From NCBI GenBank assembly GCA_965277105.1, contig OZ255710.1:868001-932000 (forward strand): a stretch of DNA of 64,000 nt, read 5' to 3'. The DNA comes from CAXSBA01 sp965277105 (GTDB lineage Bacteria > Spirochaetota > UBA12135 > COTS27 > CAXSBA01). Below, in pieces: positions 25,310 to 34,574 of this stretch. Below the pieces are notes generated by a model. It ran no database searches and was not told where the DNA came from. It worked only from the letters and a program-made list of their open reading frames with translations. The position numbers and the translations under genes are program-made. Each line of letters begins with the position of its first letter. Positions within the stretch are counted from its first letter, which is position 1.

Positions 25310-25551
25310 TCCTCTAAATCACTAAACTTTGGCTCATCGTCGTTGATTTTACTACTAAGAATTTTTATTTTTTTTTCGTAACTAGTTATTTTCTTTTTTA
25401 TCTCTTCATAGAGGGCTAATCCTTTTTCAAAAAGCTGGAAAGATTCTTCTAAATCTTCTTCATTATTTTCTAATTTTTCTGTTATTTTTTGTAGCTCTTT
25501 AAGAGCTTCTTCTAACGAAAGATTAGCTTTGGGAGATTTTTTCATTTTCAT
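25297..25551 (-). CDS. xseB: Exodeoxyribonuclease VII small subunit
   Basis: An 84-residue helical protein with the family core NLSLEEALKELQKITEKLE and ESFQLFEKGLALYEE. It binds the large subunit XseA to form exonuclease VII, a single-strand DNA exonuclease used in repair. xseA is not in the window. It starts with ATG 29 nt inside the end of the upstream lipoprotein gene and converges on the Nudix gene. Confidence 0.9.
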   Translation of the reverse strand: MKMKKSPKANLSLEEALKELQKITEKLENNEEDLEESFQLFEKGLALYEEIKKKITSYEKKIKILSSKINDDEPKFSDLEDQNG

Positions 25552-26863
25552 TTATTTTACTTTCTAAATCAATATCAAATCCATCAAAATATTGTAACAT
25601 GAGAGTTTTAGGGTTAGTTTCTAAAAGCAAAAACAAAACGTTGTCGCTACTTTTAAGGTACCATTCTTTTTCATAAAGCACGAAATAGGCTGGATATTCC
25701 AAAGCAAAACTAGTAAAAATATTGCCTTTAGAAGTAGCCCGTTCCCCAATCGCGTCTAAGGTTTTTTTAAGGAAAACTAAATTTCTTTCTTTTAAAAACA
25801 GTTCTTGTTTCTGCATAATTTCCGAAAGATTTTCTATTACTTGTAGATATTTTTTTTCATTGTAAAGGTTGTACAAATCCCAATAAGTTTTAACACTAAC
25901 TAAATTTTTAGAATAAGCTTTCATTTTTTTTTTTTTTCTGATAAAACCATAGCGATTATTTTGATACTCTATCCAATACCACTCATGACCATCTTCACCT
26001 ATTAAAGAATAAACAATTTTAAAAGGCTGCCATAATTCTATTCTTCCTAAATTGCGAGAACTAATTTCATGACTTCGACTTCGAATAAAAATTTCTTCTT
26101 GCTCGGGAAAATAAATATTGTCTTGAAAAAAAGTTGTATTATAGTTTTTTTGATTAAAAGTAAGTAATATTTTTTTTATATTCTCCAAAGCCATTTTCTG
26201 CCCAGAGGCAAGGTAAGCGTACTCTAAAAACCATTTATCTCGTAAGAGTAAAATTAATTTATCATAAGCAATAAAGTCGGGGAAACGGGTTAGAAGGTAG
26301 TTTAAATATTCAAAGTTTTCGTCATGGATTTTTTTTTTATTTTTTTCGAGAACGGAGTTAAGTAGCTGTAGCTCATCTAAATACAATTCTCGAATGGCCT
26401 GCTTTTCGAAAAAATAATCATTCCTATCGGAAATAATTTTTTGGAAATGAGTTTTGTCGTAAGCAAATTTTTGTTTGCCTTTTTCTCTTTTTAAATTGTA
26501 ATAAAGCATTCTTTTTGGTTTTTGTTTAATAAAGGAAAAAAACTCAGGGGTGGCTACTAATTCTAAAATAGTTAAACCAATGTAATAATTCAACTCACTT
26601 TCATCAGTTATACGAAACTCATCAAAAACTTCTAGATAAAAATCATAATCTTCCAAAACCGCATAATACTTTTGTTGTTCAAAGTTTTTTTTTACCCTAG
26701 CTAAAATTAACTCATAGTGATAAAGCGAAGCGTTGATTGATTCTTCTTCGGGAAGTTCGCTTAAAAATTTTTGCTGAGGGAAACCAGTAATTTTCTCTTC
26801 GGGAGAAGAGCAATTCAATAAGCTTAAAAAAACTAAAAAATAGATAATTAAAAAAAAAGGCAT
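25523..26863 (-). CDS. SH3-domain-containing lipoprotein of unknown function
   Basis: A 446-residue exported protein. A hydrophobic signal (residues 1-17) ends in LSLLNCSS, a lipobox with Asn before the Cys, which is tolerated in spirochaetal lipobox patterns. The middle region is helical and charged. An SH3-like stretch (ELWQPFKIVYSLIGEDG, then HEWYWIEYQNNRYGFI) lies near residues 270-310. I do not recognise a specific family. It follows recA by 69 nt and overlaps xseB, so the three may be co-transcribed. Confidence 0.7.
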   Translation of the reverse strand: MPFFLIIYFLVFLSLLNCSSPEEKITGFPQQKFLSELPEEESINASLYHYELILARVKKNFEQQKYYAVLEDYDFYLEVFDEFRITDESELNYYIGLTILELVATPEFFSFIKQKPKRMLYYNLKREKGKQKFAYDKTHFQKIISDRNDYFFEKQAIRELYLDELQLLNSVLEKNKKKIHDENFEYLNYLLTRFPDFIAYDKLILLLRDKWFLEYAYLASGQKMALENIKKILLTFNQKNYNTTFFQDNIYFPEQEEIFIRSRSHEISSRNLGRIELWQPFKIVYSLIGEDGHEWYWIEYQNNRYGFIRKKKKMKAYSKNLVSVKTYWDLYNLYNEKKYLQVIENLSEIMQKQELFLKERNLVFLKKTLDAIGERATSKGNIFTSFALEYPAYFVLYEKEWYLKSSDNVLFLLLETNPKTLMLQYFDGFDIDLESKINENEKISQS

Positions 26864-26932
26864 AGAAGGAAGCCAATTATTTTTTTAAAGAATTAAAGAA
26901 TAATTGGGAATAATTTAATTGCTATAATCTTT

Positions 26933-28099
26933 TTAATCTAAATCATCAAAAAAATCATCAGCTAAAGAATCTTGTTTTTGAGCATTTGCTTTTTTTGATT
27001 TTTCTTGATTAGCAGAATCTTCTTTTTCCACCGATGCGTTATTATCGGTTTTTATCTCTGCATCTCCTTTTTCTTTTTCTTGATTTTCTTTCTTTAACTC
27101 TGCTAAGATTTTTTTTTCAATTTCCTGATAAAGCACAGAATTTTTTCTCAAGTAATTAAGGCAGTTCTCTTGCCCCTGGCCAATCCTCTCTCCTCCATAA
27201 GAAAACCACGAGCCTGACTTATTAACAATATCAAACTTGACCGCTAAACTTAAAACCTCATTATCTCGAGACACTCCTTTACCATAAATAATCATCGTTT
27301 CAGCAACTCGAAAAGGAGGAGAAACTTTATTCTTAACAACTTTAACTTTCACTTTAGTCCCATAAGTCTCATCATCTTTTTTCAAGGCTTCACCTTTTCT
27401 GATATCTAGGCGAATAGTAGAGTAAAATTTCAAAGCGTTTCCTCCGGTTGTGGTTTCTGGATTACCAAACATAACTCCAATTTTCATCCTAAGCTGATTA
27501 ATAAAAATAAGAGTGGTATTGCTTTTGGACAAATGCCCGGTTATCTTTCGAAGTGCTTGGCTCATAAGCCTAGCTTGTAAGGCCATCTGCGCGTCTCCCA
27601 TATTCCCTTCAATTTCTGCTTTAGGAGTTAAAGCAGCAACACTATCAACAACAATAACATCAACTGAACTAGAGCAAACTAGGCTATCGACTATTTCTAA
27701 AGCTTGCTCGCCATTTTCTGGTTGGGATAAATAAAGGCTATCGATATTTACTCCAATATTAGCCGCATATTTAATATCCAAAGCATGCTCCGCATCAATG
27801 AAAGCACAAACACCATTTTTTTTCTGGGCCTCAGCTACCGCATGAAGGGCAAAGGTGGTTTTCCCCGAGGATTCAGGGCCGTAGATTTCAACAATTCTCC
27901 CTTTAGGATAACCACCAATCCCGAGAGCATCATCTAAAATTAACGAACCAGAAGAAAAAACTTCAATATTTTGATCTTTTTTATAATCCCCCATTTTCAT
28001 AACAGCCCCTTTACCATAGGTTTTCTCTAAACTTTTTATGGTATCTTCCAAGCTAAGTTTTTTATTTTCTTTTTTATTATTTTTCTTGTCGTTTTTCAT
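26933..28099 (-). CDS. recA: Recombinase A
   Basis: The central protein of homologous recombination and the SOS response. Walker A is GPESSGKTT near residue 70, Walker B is DVIVVDSVAAL, and the L2 loop region has NQLRMKIGVMFGNPETTTGG. The core ends near residue 330 and is followed by a 55-residue low-complexity, Lys- and Glu-rich tail (NQEKSKKANAQKQDS) longer than that of E. coli. The ATG overlaps the stop of the upstream epimerase gene by 4 nt. No LexA box is obvious nearby. Confidence 0.97.
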   Translation of the reverse strand: MKNDKKNNKKENKKLSLEDTIKSLEKTYGKGAVMKMGDYKKDQNIEVFSSGSLILDDALGIGGYPKGRIVEIYGPESSGKTTFALHAVAEAQKKNGVCAFIDAEHALDIKYAANIGVNIDSLYLSQPENGEQALEIVDSLVCSSSVDVIVVDSVAALTPKAEIEGNMGDAQMALQARLMSQALRKITGHLSKSNTTLIFINQLRMKIGVMFGNPETTTGGNALKFYSTIRLDIRKGEALKKDDETYGTKVKVKVVKNKVSPPFRVAETMIIYGKGVSRDNEVLSLAVKFDIVNKSGSWFSYGGERIGQGQENCLNYLRKNSVLYQEIEKKILAELKKENQEKEKGDAEIKTDNNASVEKEDSANQEKSKKANAQKQDSLADDFFDDLD

Positions 28100-29010
28100 A
28101 ATGGTGTTTTATCCTTTTCTTTTAAAAGCGTCAGCAAATTATTGTAACGAAATTTATAATTAACGTTAATCAATTTTTGTGGTTTAATAAAAGGAATATT
28201 TAATAAAAGGCTACTCCTTTCTCGCAAAAAAAATTGTAATATAAAGTTGGGCATTTTAAATAAAATTGGCCTTCTTAAAAATTTTGCTATAATTTTATAA
28301 AATTCATCATTAGAAAGCAACTCGGGATTGACTAGATTAATCGCTCCGTTGATTTTTTTATTGCTAATAATTTCTTTTATTATAAAAGGAATTTCTCTAA
28401 GGGCCACCCAAGGAAAAGCATCTTCTCGGTTACCCATTATCCCTCCTAAAAAAAAACGGTAAGAGCGTAAAATATTTTTTAGAATAGCTTGATGAGGATC
28501 AATCACCACTCCAATTCTCAGTAAAACCACTCGAGAACCTGGTAATTTTTTAGTTAAAGCACTGGCGGATTTTTCCCAAGCCACGCAAAGGTGGGCAGCA
28601 AAATCTTTATTAGGCAAACTATTTTCAGTTAAAGCGTTACTTTTAAAGTTACGTAAATTACCATAAAAGCCAATTGCCGAAGCATTGATCAGCGTTTTAT
28701 CTTTTTGTTGCTCGCTAATAATTTGAACCACTTTATTGGTAAAATCAACTCTACTAGTTTCTAAGGCTTTTTTCCTATTAGGAGTCCAAGCTTTTTTTAA
28801 AATGTTTTCTCCTACCAAATTAATAATAATGGCATTTTCTTTAATCGCTAAAGGTAGTTCTTCAAACGGGTAAAAAGTAACGCCAGCTTTTTTCGTAATA
28901 TTTTTCCACTTCCGAGAAACAATAGAAAGCTCGTTTTCTCCCTTTAAGACACGGACTATTTCACTGCCAATAAAACCAGAACCACCTAAGACAACAATCT
29001 TATTTTTCAT
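28096..29010 (-). CDS. TIGR01777 family NAD-dependent epimerase (YfcH-like)
   Basis: An extended short-chain dehydrogenase-fold protein of 304 residues. The nucleotide-binding Gly motif GGSGFIGSEIV is at the N terminus. The family blocks INASAIGFYG and LRIGVVIDP are present, and the C terminus is the DUF1731-like segment (PNFILQFFLRERSSLLL). The physiological substrate of this family is unknown. It overlaps both neighbours (11 nt with the methyltransferase, 4 nt with recA), which means a compact operon. Confidence 0.85.
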   Translation of the reverse strand: MKNKIVVLGGSGFIGSEIVRVLKGENELSIVSRKWKNITKKAGVTFYPFEELPLAIKENAIIINLVGENILKKAWTPNRKKALETSRVDFTNKVVQIISEQQKDKTLINASAIGFYGNLRNFKSNALTENSLPNKDFAAHLCVAWEKSASALTKKLPGSRVVLLRIGVVIDPHQAILKNILRSYRFFLGGIMGNREDAFPWVALREIPFIIKEIISNKKINGAINLVNPELLSNDEFYKIIAKFLRRPILFKMPNFILQFFLRERSSLLLNIPFIKPQKLINVNYKFRYNNLLTLLKEKDKTPL

Positions 29011-29737
29011 TTTTTTTTTGTACTCCTACTAAAGCATAAAGCGATTGCGGGGTTAACTCCGAGTGGGCGATTTCTTCAGCCTGCATTCTGAAACCTATTT
29101 GCTCGAATTGCTTTTGCCAATCTTTTTTAGAAAAAATACCACAAGTAATGCTATCTCGCTCTACTCGGCACTGGTTTTTTTCTTTTAAGAGATAAACGTA
29201 TTCTACATTGACTACATTATCTCGAGGGTTTTTATCAAAAGACCATTCTAAAAAACGAATTCCCTTACTTTTCCTACTGGTTCCTCCCGTTTGGATTTCG
29301 TCTTGCTTAAACGTCTCTTTTAAAAAGTCGGGGACAATCAAAAGCAAACCATCGTCTTTTAAATGCCTTTTGGCTGTCAGGAAAACCTTGGTTAAATCTT
29401 TTTTCGTTTGGATATGACAGATAGCATCGTGAATAAATACTAAGTCAAACTTTTTAGCTAAATCCGCGTCTCGCATATCTCCTAAATGATGAGGACACTC
29501 GGGGTTGAGTTTTTTACTTATTTTTAACATATCAGAAGAAGCATCTAAAAGGGTCATAGCCAATTTATTTTTAAAATAAAAAGCATTACTTCCCCCGCCA
29601 CTGCCTAATTCCAACCCCTCTTTTAGATTTTTTTTGTAACTAAAAATAATACTTAATAATAAATCAGCTTCCTCTTCATATTCTTCTACTGGTGATAATA
29701 AAGACCACCACTTAGCAAGACTAGTATAGAGTTTCAT
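29000..29737 (-). CDS. Class I SAM-dependent methyltransferase
   Basis: A 245-residue protein with the Rossmann methyltransferase fold. Motif I is GLELGSGGGSNAFYF near residue 40, followed by TLLDASSDML, the HLGDMRDADL block and DLVFIHDAICHI. It resembles small-molecule methyltransferases of unknown substrate. It is the first gene of the methyltransferase-epimerase-recA run. An 87-nt gap separates it from the clpB end. Confidence 0.8.
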   Translation of the reverse strand: MKLYTSLAKWWSLLSPVEEYEEEADLLLSIIFSYKKNLKEGLELGSGGGSNAFYFKNKLAMTLLDASSDMLKISKKLNPECPHHLGDMRDADLAKKFDLVFIHDAICHIQTKKDLTKVFLTAKRHLKDDGLLLIVPDFLKETFKQDEIQTGGTSRKSKGIRFLEWSFDKNPRDNVVNVEYVYLLKEKNQCRVERDSITCGIFSKKDWQKQFEQIGFRMQAEEIAHSELTPQSLYALVGVQKKNEK

Positions 29738-29824
29738 TGATTATAACTTTTTTATAATTGTATCATCTTCTTCTCTCTTTTTTACTTAAGTTATTTACTA
29801 GTATCTAATAATATTCATTGGGGT

Positions 29825-32404
29825 TTATTTTTTTTCTATAGATAATTTATCTTCTTTTACATCTAATAGGAGATTCCCCTCAGAATTATCATGGGCAAAT
29901 AAGTAACTAGCTAAGGGATTAATCATTTCCTTTTCAATTATTCTTTTTAAATTCCTCGCCCCATATTTTGAGTTATACCCATTGTAACAGAGGTAGTTTT
30001 TAAGGTTATCATTAACAATAATATTGATCCCTTGATTCTGCAATTTTCTTTTATAGTAATCCACTTCTAAGTCGAAGATTTTTTTAGTATGCTCTAAGCT
30101 AAGGGGCTCAAAAACAACAATATCACCAATCCGGTTAATAAACTCCGAAGTGAAAAACTCATTGAGGATTTTGTCAATTCCCTTCAAGAAATTTTTATAA
30201 CTTTTTTTATCTTTGGTTTGATTAAGAAAGTAATTCTCTTCAATATAGTGGCTAGCTAAATTGCTCGTCATGATAACAATGGTATTTTTAAAGTTAATAA
30301 CATTTCCCTGATTATCGGTTAATCTCCCATCATCTAATATTTGTAATAAAACATTCACCACTTCCTTGTGAGCTTTTTCAATTTCGTCAAATAAAATAAC
30401 CGAATAAGGATTACGGCGGACTTGCTCACTTAAAAATCCTGCTTCTTCATAACCAACATATCCCGGAGGAGAGCCAATTAGTTTAGAGATGCTGTGGGCC
30501 TCCCGGTACTCTGACATATCGAGACGAATCATTTTACTTTCGTCGGCAAATAAAGTTTGCGCTAAGGCTTTGGCGGTAGCGGTTTTCCCCACACCAGTTG
30601 GTCCTAAGAAGAGGAAAGTACCAAGTGGTTTATCTTCATCATTAAGCCCCACCCGTGATCTTCGAATCGCGCTAGCAATACTTTTTAAAGCATTCTCTTG
30701 GTGAATAATTTTTTGGGCTAAAACTTGTTCCAAATGATGAATTTTATTCTTTTCTTCGTGATACATTTTTTTAACTGGGATACCAGTCCATTTAACCACT
30801 ACTTCCCTTATGTTTTCTTCCCCCACTATTTTCCTTAAAAAATCTTCTTGTGGTTTGTTCTTAGCTAGTTTAGCTAACTCTTGTTGCAGCTTTAATTTTT
30901 CTCCATAACGAATCTGAGCCACTTTTTCTAAATTTCCCTCGCGCTCAGCCACTACTTCTTCCCCGTTAAGTTTTTCAATTTCACTTTTTAAACGGCTAAC
31001 CAATTGATGATAATTTTTTTCTCTTTGCCATTGTTTTTTTTCTTCTTTATATTCTTCTATTAAATTTTCTTTTTCTTTCTTTAAAGAAACTATTTTTTCT
31101 TGATTGGTTTTTTTAAAATTTTTTTCTTTCATTAAACCTTTTATTTCTATTTCTAACTGGGCGATTTTTCTTTCTTTTAAATCGATACTCTCGGGCATGC
31201 TGTCAATATCCACTTTTAATTTAGCACAAGCTTCATCAATTAAATCAATTGCCTTATCGGGTAAAAACCGGCCCCCAATATAGCGGTGGGATAATTTCAC
31301 TGCACTCTCAATGGCTTCTTCACCAATAATCACTTGATGAAAAAGTTCGTACTTTTCTTTTAATCCTCGTAAAATAGAAATGCTATCTTCTATCGATGGC
31401 TCTTTAATCACAATACTCTGCAGCCTTCTTTCCAAAGCGCTATCTTTCTCAATATATTTTTTATGCTCACTCAAGGTAGTCGCTCCAATTAAACGAAACA
31501 TTCCCCTACCCAAAGCTGGCTTCAAAAGATTAGCCGCATCCATAGCCCCATCAATTTTTCCTGCGCCAATTAACAAATGAACTTCATCGATAAAAAGAAT
31601 CACTTGATCTTTGTTTTTTTCTAAAAATTGAATAATTTTTTTTAGACGATCTTCAAACTCCCCCCGGTACTTGGTCCCCGCGATTAAGGAGCCTAGATTT
31701 AAACTAAGCAGGGTAATGTTTTTTAATTTCTCCGGAACATCTTCTCGAATAATTCTTCTAGCCAATCCTTCCACCACCGCGGTTTTGCCTACTCCCGGCT
31801 CCCCAATTAAAATGGGGTTATTCTTACTCCTCCTCGATAAAATTTCAATCACTCGACGAATCTCTTCTTCACGAGCAATCACTGGATCAATTTTTTCGTC
31901 TCGGGCCAAAGCCGTTAAATCAGTTGTAAAACTCTTAATAAATTTATCACCAGTTAAAGGATTGTTTTCATTGACCGCTTCTTTGGTAAGCTCTTCAATG
32001 CTTTTTTGAATCACCGGATAACTCACCTTTCTCTCAATTAAATAGTTCATCATTTCTCGTTCTTTAAAAAAAGCTAAGAACAAATGCTCGGTGGCAATAA
32101 ATTCTTTATGAGCATTTTTAGCCTCTAAAAAAGCGTTTTGCAATAACCCTTGACTCTGGTGAGAAAACTCTATTTTACTCCCTTGAGTTACTGTGGGAAT
32201 TTTAACTAAAAAGTTATTTTCTAAATGATTTTTAAAATCATCAACATTTATTTTTAAATTTTCTAAAATCAAACCAAGGTACTCGCTTTTTCCTATTAGA
32301 GTAACGAGAATATGAATAGGCTCCACTGCCCCGTGTTTTTTTTCCTGTGTCAAAACTTGAGTTTGGATTAATATTTCTTGAGCTTTTTCTGTTAATGGGT
32401 ACAT
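29825..32404 (-). CDS. clpB: ClpB disaggregase (AAA+ chaperone)
   Basis: Refolds aggregated proteins together with DnaK. The 859 residues contain a Clp-N domain, AAA1 with Walker A GEPGVGKTA near 205, a charged coiled-coil middle domain (about 400-520), and AAA2 with Walker A GPTGVGKTATAK near 605 and the sensor and arginine-finger regions. No ClpP-binding loop is apparent, as expected for ClpB. An AAGGAA ribosome site precedes the ATG. A strong sigma-54-type promoter lies upstream (32444-32459), which is unusual because clpB is usually under heat-shock control. Confidence 0.96.
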   Translation of the reverse strand: MYPLTEKAQEILIQTQVLTQEKKHGAVEPIHILVTLIGKSEYLGLILENLKINVDDFKNHLENNFLVKIPTVTQGSKIEFSHQSQGLLQNAFLEAKNAHKEFIATEHLFLAFFKEREMMNYLIERKVSYPVIQKSIEELTKEAVNENNPLTGDKFIKSFTTDLTALARDEKIDPVIAREEEIRRVIEILSRRSKNNPILIGEPGVGKTAVVEGLARRIIREDVPEKLKNITLLSLNLGSLIAGTKYRGEFEDRLKKIIQFLEKNKDQVILFIDEVHLLIGAGKIDGAMDAANLLKPALGRGMFRLIGATTLSEHKKYIEKDSALERRLQSIVIKEPSIEDSISILRGLKEKYELFHQVIIGEEAIESAVKLSHRYIGGRFLPDKAIDLIDEACAKLKVDIDSMPESIDLKERKIAQLEIEIKGLMKEKNFKKTNQEKIVSLKKEKENLIEEYKEEKKQWQREKNYHQLVSRLKSEIEKLNGEEVVAEREGNLEKVAQIRYGEKLKLQQELAKLAKNKPQEDFLRKIVGEENIREVVVKWTGIPVKKMYHEEKNKIHHLEQVLAQKIIHQENALKSIASAIRRSRVGLNDEDKPLGTFLFLGPTGVGKTATAKALAQTLFADESKMIRLDMSEYREAHSISKLIGSPPGYVGYEEAGFLSEQVRRNPYSVILFDEIEKAHKEVVNVLLQILDDGRLTDNQGNVINFKNTIVIMTSNLASHYIEENYFLNQTKDKKSYKNFLKGIDKILNEFFTSEFINRIGDIVVFEPLSLEHTKKIFDLEVDYYKRKLQNQGINIIVNDNLKNYLCYNGYNSKYGARNLKRIIEKEMINPLASYLFAHDNSEGNLLLDVKEDKLSIEKK

Positions 32405-32443
32405 AGTTTTTTTCCTTTTTAATTATTTTTCTAAAATATATGT

Positions 32444-32459
32444 AGCAAAAACCGTGCCA
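32444..32459 (-). promoter_or_regulatory. Sigma-54 (RpoN) -24/-12 promoter of clpB
   Basis: On the minus strand TGGCACG (32453-32459), a 4-nt spacer, then TTGCT (32444-32448). This matches the sigma-54 consensus TGGCAC-N5-TTGC, with 12 nt between the first G of the GG and the G of the GC. The predicted start (about 32433) leaves a leader of about 29 nt with an AAGGAA site before the clpB ATG. The box lies in the 68-nt gap after the outer-membrane-type protein gene. A search for sigma-54 activator sites was not possible by eye. Confidence 0.7.
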
Positions 32460-32472
32460 ATTTATTAAAAAA

Positions 32473-34401
32473 CTACCAATTGCCACTAAGCATTAAAGAT
32501 AAATACAATTCTTTTTCTAGTGAATCCCAATTGTAATTTCTATTCTCATTTGTTTTAAAAATAAATCCTAAATCTAACTCTAACCGCACTGCTTTATGAA
32601 ACTTCAAAACGTTCCCCCAGAAAAACCAAAACGAATCGTTTTGTAAAGAAATAAAATCAACAAACAATGTATTGTGAAAATAAAAAAAAGCAATATTGTT
32701 TTCTTCTTCTCTCCCCCAGCCTAGTTTAAAACTAGTAAGGTAATTGTTTAGAATTGTTGTGCTATTATTAATTTCCCATAAAGTGTCAACGGTGTCTTGA
32801 TTAACGCGCAAAAAAGTTTTTAAATACCAATCCCACTCATTTTTTTTTATCCCGTTATAAAAAGTAAAATTAATTTTTTCATTGGTTAACCCGCTTTCTA
32901 AGTTGCTTCTCGCTTTAAAATAATAACCCACTTCACTTCGCCAACTGGTTTCAAAAAGAGCGTTAAAAATAAAATCGTTCTCATTAAACATCCTCTTAGC
33001 ATAATCTAGTGTAAGGCTCATCCGCACTTTATTGATTTTCACCGAAAGCGAAGACAAAACCCCTAGTTCGTTTTTTTTATCACTAAAGGCTGTGTAAAGA
33101 TTATTATGAAGAGCGGTATAATTTTCATCCAAAACCCTTAGGGTAATAGTAGCCGAAAAATTATCTTCAATGACTTTAATCCCTTGATAAAAAGCATAAG
33201 TTAGCAAATAACTTTTCTCTTTAGTATAAATAGCATTTTCATATTCTTCTTTAAAAAGCAAAACTGTTTCTCCAAAAAAAATAAAGTAAGGGTTTAGATA
33301 ATCCCAAGCCACACTCCAGCCATAACTACCTTCCCCATAAGGTTCTCCTGAAGAAATAACTGGATGAGTAAACCGAGTAGCAACAAAGCTAGTGCTGAGT
33401 TTGAGGTTAGGAAAAATATATTCTAAATAAAAACCAATGATTGTTTCTTTTAAAGAATTCTCTCCAAGAGAAAAATCACTTTTTTCATTAAAGTTGAAAC
33501 TCTTACTGTAAGTTAACCCGGGATAAAGTGGATTATTCGTAGAAAGTGTTAGATGATAAAGGTAATTCCCCCCAAATAAAAATAACCTTAAATTTTGCCA
33601 AAAATACTCAAAAGCCACCCCGGCGTAATAAACCTCTCTCTTACTCTTACTAGCCGCTACTCTACTACTACTACGATAGCCTCCATTTTTATTAAGGTAA
33701 TTAGAATAACTAGGGTTTTTGGTAGAAAACAAGAGGTTTTGATTAATTTCAATATCCAAGGCTCCCAAGTAAAGGCGCCAACTCGCTTCTAATTGAAGAG
33801 CAAGGCTTAACTTAAAAAAATCAAAAAAGTCGTGCTCGTCAATATCTTTTTCTAAGAAAAGATGAAAGTTTAAAAGAAAATCATCTTTTTCGTAAAACAA
33901 GTTATAGAGATTTCTAACTTGATAAGTTTTTATTTTATCCGCTTCTTCGTCTAAGAGATTTTTATTTTTAAAGCCAATTTTATACTCTGCTTTTAAAGGA
34001 GAATCTTCTTTACTAAAACTAACGAAACGAATAAAGTTCTTAAAAACATCCAAGCTCTCTTCAGCAATAATGCCCATTGTTTTTAAATCTTCTCTCTTTT
34101 GAATAACCTGTTTATTTTTAAGTGTTAGCAAAGCTTTTTTTTCGTCTTCACTTAAAAAGAAAAAAGCATCTAAATCGTCTTCGGTTAGTTTTGAAAAGAC
34201 TAAGGGGTTATAATAAAAAAATTCTAGTTTTAATAAATTTTCTCTTTGCTGCTCGAAAAAATCTTCTTCTTGGTAGTCAAGTAAAGGGGTAACGATTGAG
34301 CTAAAACTAGGGCGAGTATTATAAAAGCTATTTTGGGCTAATAAAGAAAATTGAAAAAAGAGCACGAATGAAAGGAGTAAAAAGCCCGTTTTTCTAGACA
34401 T
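32473..34401 (-). CDS. Helix-hairpin-helix outer-membrane-type beta-barrel protein
   Basis: A 642-residue exported protein. The signal peptide (residues 1-22, ending SLLAQ) is followed by a helix-hairpin-helix-like segment (about 70-130: LTEDDLDAFFFLSEDEK, LKTMGI). The rest is a long aromatic-rich part with alternating patterns typical of beta strands, finishing in an aromatic-rich C terminus (YLSLMLSGNW). Similar HhH plus barrel proteins occur in Bacteroidota and spirochaetes and have no firm function. The ATG lies before an AT-rich gap with two TATAAT-like boxes. Confidence 0.7.
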   Translation of the reverse strand: MSRKTGFLLLSFVLFFQFSLLAQNSFYNTRPSFSSIVTPLLDYQEEDFFEQQRENLLKLEFFYYNPLVFSKLTEDDLDAFFFLSEDEKKALLTLKNKQVIQKREDLKTMGIIAEESLDVFKNFIRFVSFSKEDSPLKAEYKIGFKNKNLLDEEADKIKTYQVRNLYNLFYEKDDFLLNFHLFLEKDIDEHDFFDFFKLSLALQLEASWRLYLGALDIEINQNLLFSTKNPSYSNYLNKNGGYRSSSRVAASKSKREVYYAGVAFEYFWQNLRLFLFGGNYLYHLTLSTNNPLYPGLTYSKSFNFNEKSDFSLGENSLKETIIGFYLEYIFPNLKLSTSFVATRFTHPVISSGEPYGEGSYGWSVAWDYLNPYFIFFGETVLLFKEEYENAIYTKEKSYLLTYAFYQGIKVIEDNFSATITLRVLDENYTALHNNLYTAFSDKKNELGVLSSLSVKINKVRMSLTLDYAKRMFNENDFIFNALFETSWRSEVGYYFKARSNLESGLTNEKINFTFYNGIKKNEWDWYLKTFLRVNQDTVDTLWEINNSTTILNNYLTSFKLGWGREEENNIAFFYFHNTLFVDFISLQNDSFWFFWGNVLKFHKAVRLELDLGFIFKTNENRNYNWDSLEKELYLSLMLSGNW

Positions 34402-34543
34402 AATTTTTTATAGGAATTATAAAAAATTATATGATAAAGAGATGATGGTTTTTTATTTTAAAGATAAAAATTTTGAAAAAATTTACTTCAGTTTCTTTTT
34501 ATTTTTTTTCTGGATTTTCTAGGAGTAGCTTTTTAGCCATCTG

Positions 34544-34570
34544 CCAAAAAACCCAAAAAATCCAAAAAAT
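34544..34570. repeat. Three tandem 9-bp units
   Basis: CCAAAAAAC, CCAAAAAAT, CCAAAAAAT follow one another in the gap between the outer-membrane-type protein gene and the RipA-like gene. It is a short low-complexity repeat that could expand or contract. The rest of the 173-nt gap shows no other feature. Confidence 0.6.
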
Positions 34571-34574
34571 ATTT

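Noticed and set aside
31671..32009. 112-codon frame on the plus strand inside clpB
   Set aside because: It is antisense to the conserved AAA1 domain of clpB and has no homology or ribosome site.
34535..34555. A TTGGCA sequence on the minus strand resembling half of a sigma-54 promoter
   Set aside because: The GC of the -12 element is missing at the required distance.
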